This document shows, piece after piece, positions 7,063 through 13,372 of a stretch of DNA of 20,322 bases. This DNA comes from Treponema sp. (GTDB lineage: Bacteria > Spirochaetota > Spirochaetia > Treponematales > Treponemataceae). The position numbers and the translations under genes are program-made. Positions within the stretch are counted from its first letter, which is position 1; each line of letters opens with the position of its first letter. A model generated the notes under the pieces. That model ran no database searches. It was given only the letters and a program-made list of their open reading frames with translations, and was not told where the DNA came from. The stretch is from assembly GCA_016297405.1 (NCBI GenBank), contig JAEDGP010000036.1, positions 1 through 20,322 on the forward strand, in the 5' to 3' direction.

Positions 7063-8517
7063 CTATTCCTCGTCCTCTGTGAATTCAAACTCAACACCAC
7101 ACTTTGGACAATGTGTCATGTCAAGTGTAATCTCCGCTCCACATTCTGGACAGAAGTATTTTTCTTCTTCCTGTGGTTCATCTGTATTTTCGTCAGAGGC
7201 AGTTGCATCATCCTGCTCTTCTACAAATTCAACATTTTCTTTAATCAAGGCATAAACTGCATCAAGATCTTCTTTTGAAACACCATCAATATCCAATGTT
7301 TCGTAAGATTCCATGAAGTGAACGATATCTTCAATTCCATTTTCCTTAAGTTTAGCAGCAACAGCCGCATTAACACCAGGAAGTTCTGAAACTGTTGTAA
7401 GCTCTTCTTCTTCAACATCATCATTAAAGAGATTACGTGCAGCAACTGATGTAGCCTTATCAGAAAGATCCATATCAGCGCACTGCTCAACAGTCTTAAC
7501 ATCGATGTTCCAGTCGCAAAGTCTGTTTGCAAGGCGAACATTCTGCCCCTGCTTACCAATCGCAAGGCTGAACTGTGAATCATCTACAATTGCAAGCGCC
7601 TGTTTCTTTTCTGCATCAAGAATTACAACTCGTTCTACCTGAGCTGGAGAAAGGGCATTAGCAATAAATACAGATGGATCTGGATCATATTTAAGGACAT
7701 CGATTTTCTCGCCAAGCAATTCGCGGATGACGTTCTGGATGCGAACGCCCTTTGTTCCTACACAAGCTCCAACAGGATCAATTTCTTCGCGTACTGTAGA
7801 AACAGCCATTTTTGTGCGATAACCTGCATCGCGAACGCATTTTTCGATTTTTACAGTACCATCTGCAATTTCCGGAATCTCAAGTTCCATTGCAATCTGA
7901 ACAAGACGTGGATCGCTGCGAGAAAGCACAAGCTGAAGACCAGATGAATTTCGCTTGATTTCAACGATGATTGCGCGAATCAAATCGCCCTGATCATAAG
8001 TCTCTCTTGGAGACTGGAATTTTAGTGGAAGGTATCCTTCAAGACGACCAGCATTTCCAAGATCCACAAAGATGTTTCCGTTGCGTTCGCGCTGGAAATA
8101 ACCTTTGATCATTTCGCCAACTTTATCCTTGTACTGATTGTAAAGGGAATCGCGAACAGTTTCATTCAGTCCCTGATGAGCAGTCTGCTTACCTGTAGAA
8201 ACTGCAGAACGGTCAAAAGTTTTAGGATCAAGCTCGATATCAAGTTCATCCCCCTCTTCAACGTCTGCACTCAAAGCTTTTGCTTCTTCAAGTTCGATTT
8301 CTGTAACAGGATCATAAACTCCATCCACTACAGTTTTTCTTGAATAAATCTTAACATCCGACATATCATCAGCGAAAGTGATGATTGCGTTATCACAAGT
8401 TCCGAATGTTTTTTTGTAAGCAGCCTTCAAAGCGCTTTCAATTGTCTGGCGAACAGATTCCTCTGAACACCCTTTTTCAGCCATAAGAGCATGAATAGCT
8501 TCTGCCATTTCTGACAT
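7063..8517 (-). CDS. nusA: Transcription elongation/termination factor NusA with zinc-ribbon tail
   Basis: Binds RNA polymerase and nascent RNA, modulating pausing, termination and antitermination. Order of parts: an N-terminal RNAP-binding domain (1-120), an S1 domain (about 130-200, GYFQRERNGNIFVDLGNAGRLEGYLP), KH1 with DPVGACVGTKGVRIQ (about 248-262), and KH2 with SLAIGKQGQNVRLA. A helix-hairpin-helix segment follows (LPGVNAAVAAKLKENGI). The last 35 residues hold two CPxCG knuckles (C456, C459, C470, C473), a rubredoxin-type zinc ribbon that ordinary NusA lacks. It is 18 nt after rimP, with a GGGGG Shine-Dalgarno 6 nt before the ATG. Confidence 0.96.
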   Translation of the reverse strand: MSEMAEAIHALMAEKGCSEESVRQTIESALKAAYKKTFGTCDNAIITFADDMSDVKIYSRKTVVDGVYDPVTEIELEEAKALSADVEEGDELDIELDPKTFDRSAVSTGKQTAHQGLNETVRDSLYNQYKDKVGEMIKGYFQRERNGNIFVDLGNAGRLEGYLPLKFQSPRETYDQGDLIRAIIVEIKRNSSGLQLVLSRSDPRLVQIAMELEIPEIADGTVKIEKCVRDAGYRTKMAVSTVREEIDPVGACVGTKGVRIQNVIRELLGEKIDVLKYDPDPSVFIANALSPAQVERVVILDAEKKQALAIVDDSQFSLAIGKQGQNVRLANRLCDWNIDVKTVEQCADMDLSDKATSVAARNLFNDDVEEEELTTVSELPGVNAAVAAKLKENGIEDIVHFMESYETLDIDGVSKEDLDAVYALIKENVEFVEEQDDATASDENTDEPQEEEKYFCPECGAEITLDMTHCPKCGVEFEFTEDEE

Positions 8518-8535
8518 AATAAGCCCCCAAATAAA

Positions 8536-8994
8536 TTATAAATGTATGAATTTCGCTTTCGCTATATTTTCAAAAGCTACAGTAAACTGTCCCTGTTCAC
8601 CTTGCATAGTTACAGATTTTTCATCTGAACAAACAATTTTTCCGCCAACCCAGTCTGTTACAGTCTTGTCCCACACTCGAACTTCTCGCCCCGTAAAGAC
8701 CGCAAACTCCGCTGCATTCTTGAAGTTGCGTTCCATTCCTGGTGAAGTGAGTTCCATGTAAGTATCATCAGTGCCAAGAATTGCTTCCAGGCGAGGAAGA
8801 AGGGCATGATGCACTTTCGCACAGTCATTTACGCCAATATCCACACAAGGATCCTTTGACGCTATCACCGCAGAGATTCTGGTAGTTCCCTTCTGAGGAA
8901 CAACATGCAGCTCAACTAAAGTATAGCCAAGCCCCTCTACAAGCGGTGAACATTCCTTATAGTAAGGAAGTGATTCTAATGGTGTATAATCCAC
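8536..8994 (-). CDS. rimP: Ribosome maturation factor RimP
   Basis: A 152-aa 30S assembly factor and first gene of the nusA operon. The N-terminal domain shows GYTLVELHVVPQKGTTRISAVI. The family motif LTSPGMERNFKN stands for the usual vSSPGldRpL, and a C-terminal SH3-like domain follows (TGREVRVWDKTV...FENIAKAKFI). The start codon is GTG (8994-8992), chosen because AAGGGG lies 6 nt upstream and the N-terminus then fits the family length. The leader contains a terminator-like hairpin, so expression of the whole operon may be set by readthrough. Confidence 0.93.
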   Translation of the reverse strand: MDYTPLESLPYYKECSPLVEGLGYTLVELHVVPQKGTTRISAVIASKDPCVDIGVNDCAKVHHALLPRLEAILGTDDTYMELTSPGMERNFKNAAEFAVFTGREVRVWDKTVTDWVGGKIVCSDEKSVTMQGEQGQFTVAFENIAKAKFIHL

Positions 8995-9013
8995 TACAAA
9001 CCCCTTTGAAAAT

Positions 9014-9039
9014 AAAAAAAGACCCGTGTGTCACGAGTC
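9014..9039 (-). terminator. Intrinsic terminator / possible attenuator in the rimP leader
   Basis: On the minus strand an 8-bp stem (9039-9032 with 9028-9021, one U-G wobble) with a 3-nt loop is followed by seven T (9020-9014). It lies after the RluA-family gene stop but downstream of the predicted rimP promoter, and 20 nt before the rimP start. It may therefore both end the upstream transcript and attenuate the nusA operon. Confidence 0.8.
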
Positions 9040-9071
9040 CATCTTAAAAGGTAATTAAAATGTACAATATT

Positions 9072-9100
9072 AATATATCGCTAATTATTTATATTGTCAA
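9072..9100 (-). promoter_or_regulatory. Sigma-70-type promoter of the rimP-nusA-infB-rbfA-truB operon
   Basis: On the minus strand there is a perfect TTGACA (9100-9095), a 17-nt spacer and TATATT (9077-9072). The -35 lies inside the last codons of the RluA-family gene and the -10 is just past its stop. Predicted transcription start is near 9065, giving a leader of about 70 nt that contains the hairpin at 9014-9039 and an AAGGGG Shine-Dalgarno. Confidence 0.75.
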
Positions 9101-9743
9101 CAATTTGAAGATTCATATGATTTGGCAGATCTATCTGAAACACCAGCTCCTTGCCGTCAACAGGAATGGAAAGTCTGAATGCACAAAGCATAAGAGTACG
9201 GATTTTTAACGCCTTGCGAAGCACCTTATTCAACTTGAAATTACCATGTTTGTCGTCACCGGCTATGGGACAGTTCTGCTTTGAAAGATGAATTCGAATC
9301 TGATGCATGCGGCCGGTTTCCAATGCCAGCTGCACATAAGTGAGCGGATAGGACTGGCCTTCAAACTCAACCACCTTCTGATCAACAACCTGATAATGAG
9401 TTACAGCAGGCTTTTCGTTTCCTTTCTGCAGAACATTGGCGGTAATGGTTCCCTTCTTTTCAGAAAGCATTCCGGCACATATGGCCATGTACTCTTTTCG
9501 CACCAGCTTTCCACCTATGAGGCGAGTCCACTTTGCCGCAGCCATAGAAGACTTTGCGACTATCATAAGACCGCAGGTTTCCATATCCAGACGGTGCACA
9601 AGATATACAGGATAACCAAGCTGTTCTGGAAGTTCCTTATCCAAAGGATGGGCAATTCCCTTCCCTCCTTGAACCGCAACACCGGCAGGTTTATTTATCA
9701 CGAGGATTTCATCATTTTCGTATATTACGGGAATATTTTTCAT
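9081..9743 (-). CDS. RluA-family rRNA/tRNA pseudouridine synthase
   Basis: Converts specific uridines in structured RNA to pseudouridine. The catalytic motif HRLDMETCGLMIVAKS (usual HRLDxxTSG) carries the nucleophilic Asp; NDEILVINKPAGVAVQGG and ETGRMHQIRIHL are the other conserved blocks. There is no S4 domain. The target (RluA, RluC or RluD type) cannot be decided from the sequence. A longer frame reaches back to 9836, but I choose the ATG at 9743 because family homology starts there (MKNIPVIYENDEILVINKP). The longer form would overlap the divergent gene by 62 nt. No Shine-Dalgarno precedes either start. The length is 220 aa. The 3' end carries the promoter of the rimP operon. Confidence 0.88.
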   Translation of the reverse strand: MKNIPVIYENDEILVINKPAGVAVQGGKGIAHPLDKELPEQLGYPVYLVHRLDMETCGLMIVAKSSMAAAKWTRLIGGKLVRKEYMAICAGMLSEKKGTITANVLQKGNEKPAVTHYQVVDQKVVEFEGQSYPLTYVQLALETGRMHQIRIHLSKQNCPIAGDDKHGNFKLNKVLRKALKIRTLMLCAFRLSIPVDGKELVFQIDLPNHMNLQIVDNINN

Positions 9744-9752
9744 CCGAAAATC

Positions 9753-9781
9753 ATAATATATAACAGGAGACAAAATGACAA
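9753..9781 (-). promoter_or_regulatory. Candidate leaderless promoter of the RluA-family gene
   Basis: On the minus strand TTGTCA (9781-9776), a 17-nt spacer and TATTAT (9758-9753) are followed by 9 nt and then the ATG at 9743. Each box matches consensus at 5 of 6. The predicted start site falls within about three bases of the start codon, which agrees with the missing Shine-Dalgarno. It overlaps the start of the divergent gene at 9775. Confidence 0.55.
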
Positions 9782-10977
9782 GAAGCCGCATTTTCACAAA
9801 AGCCATAGCCGCATTAGTCATAGCATTGGCAATCATATTCCCTGCAAACCTATATTCAGAAAAACTGATTGATCAGGATTTTGACATAACACTTGACCTG
9901 CCAGAAGATTTCATTGAAGCAGAGCATACACCTGACAGTTTTTCATATCGTTTTGCCCACAGGTTCATGGCGGTAAGCTTTCTGTACAAGCTATATCCTA
10001 TGGGACAGTTTCAGACAAGCAGTCAGGCATTGACTACAACCCTTGGAAGGCTTGGGGCAAGCTACCAGAATGACAGCTTCGTATGGGCAAACGCAGACTG
10101 CTCGATTGCGAATTTTTCCATGACATTCCAGGGAAGCAGCAACGGGGCAAAAGGATGGGCCATAAGTGTCCAGCTAAAAGAAAAAGAGGCAAGTCTCGTT
10201 CTTCTTTGCTATGCCGATTCAGATAAGGCAGATGACTGCCAGCAGTTCATCATATCATGCCTGAATTCGCTTACCATAAATGAAGAAAGCAAGCTTTGCC
10301 CCGGAATCTTTACCTCATACGCATTCCCTACGGACAAAAGCCTGGAAGCAAAAAAAATTACGCTGAACATCGCAGGCAAACAGATTCAAACCCAAATAGA
10401 CCAGGTGGATCTGGAAGCATCGGCTTTTGTGCGGGACTGTGAATTCGCAGTATTTTCCCTTTACGCATCCCACGAAAAATGGCTTGAAGCCTGGAAGCGC
10501 TACTACCAGACTATCTACAGGGACAGCTACTCAAGAATGAAAGTTCCAGCAGACCACATACATCAAGCTCTATACCAGACAGCAAAACAAGAAAATTCAA
10601 AAAATCCAGACGCGGCATACAACAAAATGCTTTTAAATTGGGTGCAAGGGTTCGACTACATAAGAAACACATCTGCCAAAAAATCAGACTTTACTACCCC
10701 ATCAGAAATTCTATGCGGCAATGGAAGCGACTGTGATGCCAGAAGCATGCTTTTGTGCACTCTTCTGGAACATGCAGGAATTGACTGCACACTCTTCGTA
10801 AGCCGTGAATACAAGCACAGCGTTTACGGAGCTTTGATTAACCAGGAAGGAGCCAAAATCCAGGTGGGACAGAACTGGTACTTACTTGGTGAAACCACCG
10901 CAAAGAACATAAACCCAGGTCTTATAGCGCAAGACCAAAGGGACACGAAAAAGTGGATTCCTGTTCCGTTACCATAA
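9775..10977 (+). CDS. Exported transglutaminase-like protein
   Basis: A 400-aa protein with a signal peptide (basic MTRSRIFTK, hydrophobic core to about residue 24, likely cleavage near residue 28). Residues 30-170 form a domain I do not recognise. The C-terminal part resembles the transglutaminase/cysteine-protease-like fold: GNGSDCDARSMLLCTLLEHAGI at 315-336 puts a candidate nucleophile at C320 before the usual long helix. H348 (EYKHSVYGAL) and E373 (WYLLGETTAK) would complete the triad in the usual order. The substrate is unknown; peptide cleavage or crosslinking in the periplasm is possible. It is divergent from the RluA-family gene with 31 bp between starts. A clear AGGAG Shine-Dalgarno (9765-9769) lies 5 nt before the ATG. 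Confidence 0.6.
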   Translation: MTRSRIFTKAIAALVIALAIIFPANLYSEKLIDQDFDITLDLPEDFIEAEHTPDSFSYRFAHRFMAVSFLYKLYPMGQFQTSSQALTTTLGRLGASYQNDSFVWANADCSIANFSMTFQGSSNGAKGWAISVQLKEKEASLVLLCYADSDKADDCQQFIISCLNSLTINEESKLCPGIFTSYAFPTDKSLEAKKITLNIAGKQIQTQIDQVDLEASAFVRDCEFAVFSLYASHEKWLEAWKRYYQTIYRDSYSRMKVPADHIHQALYQTAKQENSKNPDAAYNKMLLNWVQGFDYIRNTSAKKSDFTTPSEILCGNGSDCDARSMLLCTLLEHAGIDCTLFVSREYKHSVYGALINQEGAKIQVGQNWYLLGETTAKNINPGLIAQDQRDTKKWIPVPLP

Positions 10978-10986
10978 GCCATAGGC

Positions 10987-11020
10987 AAAAAAAAGGCTGC
11001 ATTCCATCTGGAGTGCAGCC
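10987..11020 (-). terminator. Intrinsic terminator of the CxxC lipoprotein gene
   Basis: An 11-bp stem (11020-11010 with 11005-10995, one wobble pair) with a 4-nt loop is followed on the minus strand by eight T (10994-10987). No T-run follows on the plus strand, so it serves the minus-strand gene at 11055 rather than the convergent gene ending at 10977. Confidence 0.9.
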
Positions 11021-11054
11021 CGATTATTGGACACTTTAGTTTGTGGTGCTTTTT

Positions 11055-11255
11055 TTACTGATTAAGCACCTTCATTGCTTCATCAAATCCTTTTGCACAA
11101 TCTTCACAAAGATGTCCTGTTTCTCCCTGATATTTTCTCTCTTGCAAAGTAACATTTTCTTTTCCACATTCATCGCAAGTTCCCTTTTTTGCACAAGAAA
11201 CAAAACCAGCAACCGTAGCAAGCGAAATTAACGCAAGTAAAACAATTTTTTTCAT
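11055..11255 (-). CDS. Small lipoprotein with two CxxC motifs
   Basis: A 66-aa protein of unknown function. The N-terminus is a signal peptide ending in a relaxed spirochaetal lipobox, FVSC, with C21 as the predicted lipid-bearing residue. The mature part is about 46 residues and has two knuckles, C27xxC30 (CDECGKE) and C50xxC53 (CEDCAKGF), about 20 residues apart. This is a zinc-ribbon-like arrangement that could bind Zn or Fe, or act in thiol redox. It appears to be its own transcription unit: a promoter with a perfect TTGACA, a hairpin in the 5' UTR, TAGGAG 6 nt before the ATG, and a strong terminator. That full set of signals argues that it is a real gene despite its size. Confidence 0.75.
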   Translation of the reverse strand: MKKIVLLALISLATVAGFVSCAKKGTCDECGKENVTLQERKYQGETGHLCEDCAKGFDEAMKVLNQ

Positions 11256-11282
11256 AAAATTCTCCTAAAAAAATTACTTTAT

Positions 11283-11315
11283 GTTATCCATAAAAATTTA
11301 ATTTTTATAGATAAC
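11283..11315 (-). promoter_or_regulatory. Long hairpin in the 5' UTR of the CxxC lipoprotein gene
   Basis: Bases 11283-11297 pair with 11301-11315 around a 3-nt loop: GTTATC, one odd pair, then ATAAAAAT. In minus-strand RNA the odd pair is a U-G wobble, so the stem is an unbroken 15 bp, whereas in plus-strand RNA it would be a C-A mismatch. It lies between the predicted start site (about 11316) and the Shine-Dalgarno, i.e. at the very 5' end of the mRNA. A DNA operator is the alternative. Confidence 0.65.
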
Positions 11316-11322
11316 TATCTTT

Positions 11323-11350
11323 ATAGTATCATTGTTTTTCTATATGTCAA
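11323..11350 (-). promoter_or_regulatory. Candidate promoter of the CxxC lipoprotein gene
   Basis: On the minus strand a perfect TTGACA (11350-11345) is followed after 16 nt by TACTAT (11328-11323). An overlapping alternative -10, TATAAA, lies at 19-nt spacing. The start site would be near 11316, at the base of the 5'-UTR hairpin. Confidence 0.55.
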
Positions 11351-11351
11351 T

Positions 11352-11380
11352 AAAAAAATTTAATCATCATCATGCTGATT
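11352..11380 (-). terminator. Weak terminator-like site after the HTH-EIIA gene
   Basis: On the minus strand a 5-bp AT-rich stem (11380-11376 with 11366-11362) with a 9-nt loop is followed closely by seven T (11358-11352). It lies 8 nt past the gene stop. The stem is short, so termination would be inefficient. Confidence 0.3.
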
Positions 11381-11387
11381 TTTTCAG

Positions 11388-12035
11388 TTATCCTTTAATC
11401 AGCAAATCATATACTTCACGAGGAGTTGAAGCATTAATCATAGCCTGTCGCAATTCAGGCTTCTTGAGCATTGCGCTGAAATATGAAATGGTCTTAAGGT
11501 AATATGCATGCTGATTATACGCAGCAGCAATCATTATGAGAATCTGAACCGGAGTATCATCCAAAGTCTGGAAATCCTCCACAGGCTTCTTGCAGATTCC
11601 CACAGCCATAACAAGATCGGTTACAGAAGAAAGACGGACATGAGGAATAGCAATTCCGCGACCTACAGCTGTAGACATAAGTTCTTCGCGTTTGAGTATT
11701 TCCGAAACCAGTTCTTTCGAATGTTTGATCTGAGGTGCTGTAGAAAGCACACCTGCAAGTTCTACAAGAGCGTCGCGCTGAGAGCTGTGATTTACGAAAA
11801 CCACACGATCGGGTGAAAGGATATTCTTTACCTGAATCTCAGATTCGACTTTCTGTACACTGGAAGGAGAAAGCTTTTCGTTCACCCATTTTTCCACATC
11901 AGCTTTCTTGAATCTCCATACTGTTCCAATTTTTCCAGCAGGAATTTCACCTTTCTGCGCCCATTCATATACCGTGCGATCTGAAACACGAAGATATTTA
12001 GCAACTTCTTCGATAGTAAGAATATCGTCTTCCAT
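11388..12035 (-). CDS. ptsN: HTH (excisionase/MerR-like) - PTS EIIA domain regulator
   Basis: Two domains. Residues 3-55 are an excisionase-type winged HTH (ILTIEEVAKYLRVSDRTVYEWAQKGEIPAGKIGTVWRF). After a linker, about 70-215 is a PTS EIIA fructose/nitrogen-type domain whose phospho-accepting His is H132 in GRGIAIPHVR. Such proteins probably sense the phosphate state of the PTS and act on DNA; the fusion is inferred from sequence only and I do not know its targets. The reading frame can be extended to a TTG at 12047. I choose the ATG at 12035 because GGAG (12045-12042) sits 6 nt before it and the TTG lies in that Shine-Dalgarno. No transport EIIB or EIIC genes are nearby, which favours a regulatory role (PtsN-like). 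Confidence 0.85.
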   Translation of the reverse strand: MEDDILTIEEVAKYLRVSDRTVYEWAQKGEIPAGKIGTVWRFKKADVEKWVNEKLSPSSVQKVESEIQVKNILSPDRVVFVNHSSQRDALVELAGVLSTAPQIKHSKELVSEILKREELMSTAVGRGIAIPHVRLSSVTDLVMAVGICKKPVEDFQTLDDTPVQILIMIAAAYNQHAYYLKTISYFSAMLKKPELRQAMINASTPREVYDLLIKG

Positions 12036-12194
12036 CTTTGACTCCAAAAATCATTTTTTACTTGGAAAAGTTTGCATTATTTACGGTTTCTTGTCAATAT
12101 TCGCAAATAATAACAATTCGTGGCAAAGAAAACCATAAAAACAAATACGGAACTCACAAAGAGGCAAAACAAAAGCTCAGTTCCATATCCCCTT

Positions 12195-12234
12195 AAACAT
12201 TCGAAAAACACAAATTTCGAAAATGTTTTTTTTT
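12195..12234 (+). terminator. Orphan plus-strand terminator
   Basis: AACATT+CGAAA (12196-12206) pairs with its complement at 12215-12227, with a 2-nt bulge, and seven T follow (12228-12234). No plus-strand gene lies upstream: the neighbouring HTH-EIIA gene is divergent and the promoter of the next gene lies downstream of this site. It may end a small RNA or block antisense readthrough. Confidence 0.55.
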
Positions 12235-12265
12235 CAAGATGATTTCAGTCATTTTCAAAGAAACA

Positions 12266-12293
12266 TTGACTTGATCATTTATATAATTATAAT
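12266..12293 (+). promoter_or_regulatory. Leaderless promoter of the beta-propeller/LytM unit
   Basis: TTGACT (12266-12271), a 16-nt spacer and a perfect TATAAT (12288-12293) are followed by 9 nt and the ATG at 12303. No Shine-Dalgarno lies between. The predicted start site is at or within about three bases of the ATG. Confidence 0.7.
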
Positions 12294-12302
12294 TTAACAA
12301 TC

Positions 12303-13361
12303 ATGAAATTAGGAAAAAGAGCTGCATTCGCACTGGCAGCAGGAAGCTTTTGTCTTCTGTATACAATCTTTGCAATAAAACCTCTGGAAACAGAATATCA
12401 GTTCAATCCAGAATGGAAAATTGACGTGGCAAACCCATCCACAACAAAACTTTCGGATGACGAGGAAATTCTTCCGTTCAAGCTTGGCCAGTCCATGGGA
12501 TACTTCACAACTGACGGAAAGGTCGCCGCATTCGTAAGTTTTCCCTACAAGGCTTCCATCACAGAAGATGCCTATGTTTCATACACTGCAAACAACTCCA
12601 ATGCAACAGTCTATTCACCGGCTGGAAAAGAACTCTACAGGCTGAAGATTGAAGGTTTTCCACATCTTACGGAAAACAAAACATTCGTATTTCAGCCAGG
12701 TGGAACTTCCTTTGTGATGTGCGATGAGAAGGGCAACGCAAAGTGGAACTATGCAGGCATTTCACCTGTAAGCGCGTTCAACACATCAGAAAATGCTGTG
12801 GCGGCAGGCTTTGCCGACGGCACGATATGCGAATTCGATCTTGAAGGAAACCTTCTGAATAAATTTGCCCCAACAGGCAGCAATTATCCTGGAATCCATG
12901 GAATCGACGTTTCAGATGACGGAAAATACCTGGCTGTAATCAGCGGAATGGACAAACAACGTTTCCTTCTATGCTATGTAGACGGACACAATTCCAAAAT
13001 CGTCCATCATTCCTATATGGACTCATCTGATCCATTGCAGAAGATTGTGAAATTCAGCAAAGACAATTCCACAATTCTTTACAACCATGGCCCACACATC
13101 TCAATTCTTGATGTTGCCTCCAAAAAACAAGCCGACATGGACATAAAAGGACATGCCATAAGAATCATCGAAGACAAGAATAATTTTTTTGTTCTCTCAA
13201 AAATGAAAAACACTTATTCGGTGTACATAATCGAAAAATTCGCAACCCTCACAGGAAGCTTTTCATTTGAAGCACAGAATGCTTTCATTGAAGCAAAAGA
13301 CGGAAAACTGTATGTGGGACGCGACACTCATATTTCCTGCATAAAAATCACCAGAGAATAG
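12303..13361 (+). CDS. Membrane-anchored beta-propeller protein (WD40/PQQ-like)
   Basis: A 352-aa protein of unknown function. Residues 7-25 form one hydrophobic segment after a basic start (MKLGKR), probably a signal anchor; the rest would face the periplasm. The body shows repeated beta-propeller-like blades, for example SDDGKYLAVISG (204-215), VAAGFADGTICEFDLEGNLLNKF (166-188), STILYNHGPHISILDVASKKQ and KDGKLYVGRDTHISCIKI. No catalytic motif is seen, so a scaffold or binding role is likely. It is followed 11 bp later by the LytM-like gene in the same direction, suggesting an envelope complex of the two. It has no Shine-Dalgarno and a -10 just before the ATG. Confidence 0.7.
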   Translation: MKLGKRAAFALAAGSFCLLYTIFAIKPLETEYQFNPEWKIDVANPSTTKLSDDEEILPFKLGQSMGYFTTDGKVAAFVSFPYKASITEDAYVSYTANNSNATVYSPAGKELYRLKIEGFPHLTENKTFVFQPGGTSFVMCDEKGNAKWNYAGISPVSAFNTSENAVAAGFADGTICEFDLEGNLLNKFAPTGSNYPGIHGIDVSDDGKYLAVISGMDKQRFLLCYVDGHNSKIVHHSYMDSSDPLQKIVKFSKDNSTILYNHGPHISILDVASKKQADMDIKGHAIRIIEDKNNFFVLSKMKNTYSVYIIEKFATLTGSFSFEAQNAFIEAKDGKLYVGRDTHISCIKITRE

Positions 13362-13372
13362 AGGATCTAGAA

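Noticed and set aside
9744..9836. N-terminal extension of the RluA-family protein back to an ATG at 9836
   Set aside because: Family homology starts at the ATG at 9743. The extension would overlap the divergent gene, and a promoter-like pair sits within it.
12036..12047. TTG start at 12047 for the HTH-EIIA gene
   Set aside because: The TTG overlaps the GGAG Shine-Dalgarno that serves the ATG at 12035 with ideal spacing.
12060..12110. TTGACA on the minus strand upstream of the HTH-EIIA gene as its promoter
   Set aside because: The -35 is perfect but no acceptable -10 lies at 15-19 nt, so I do not call a promoter.
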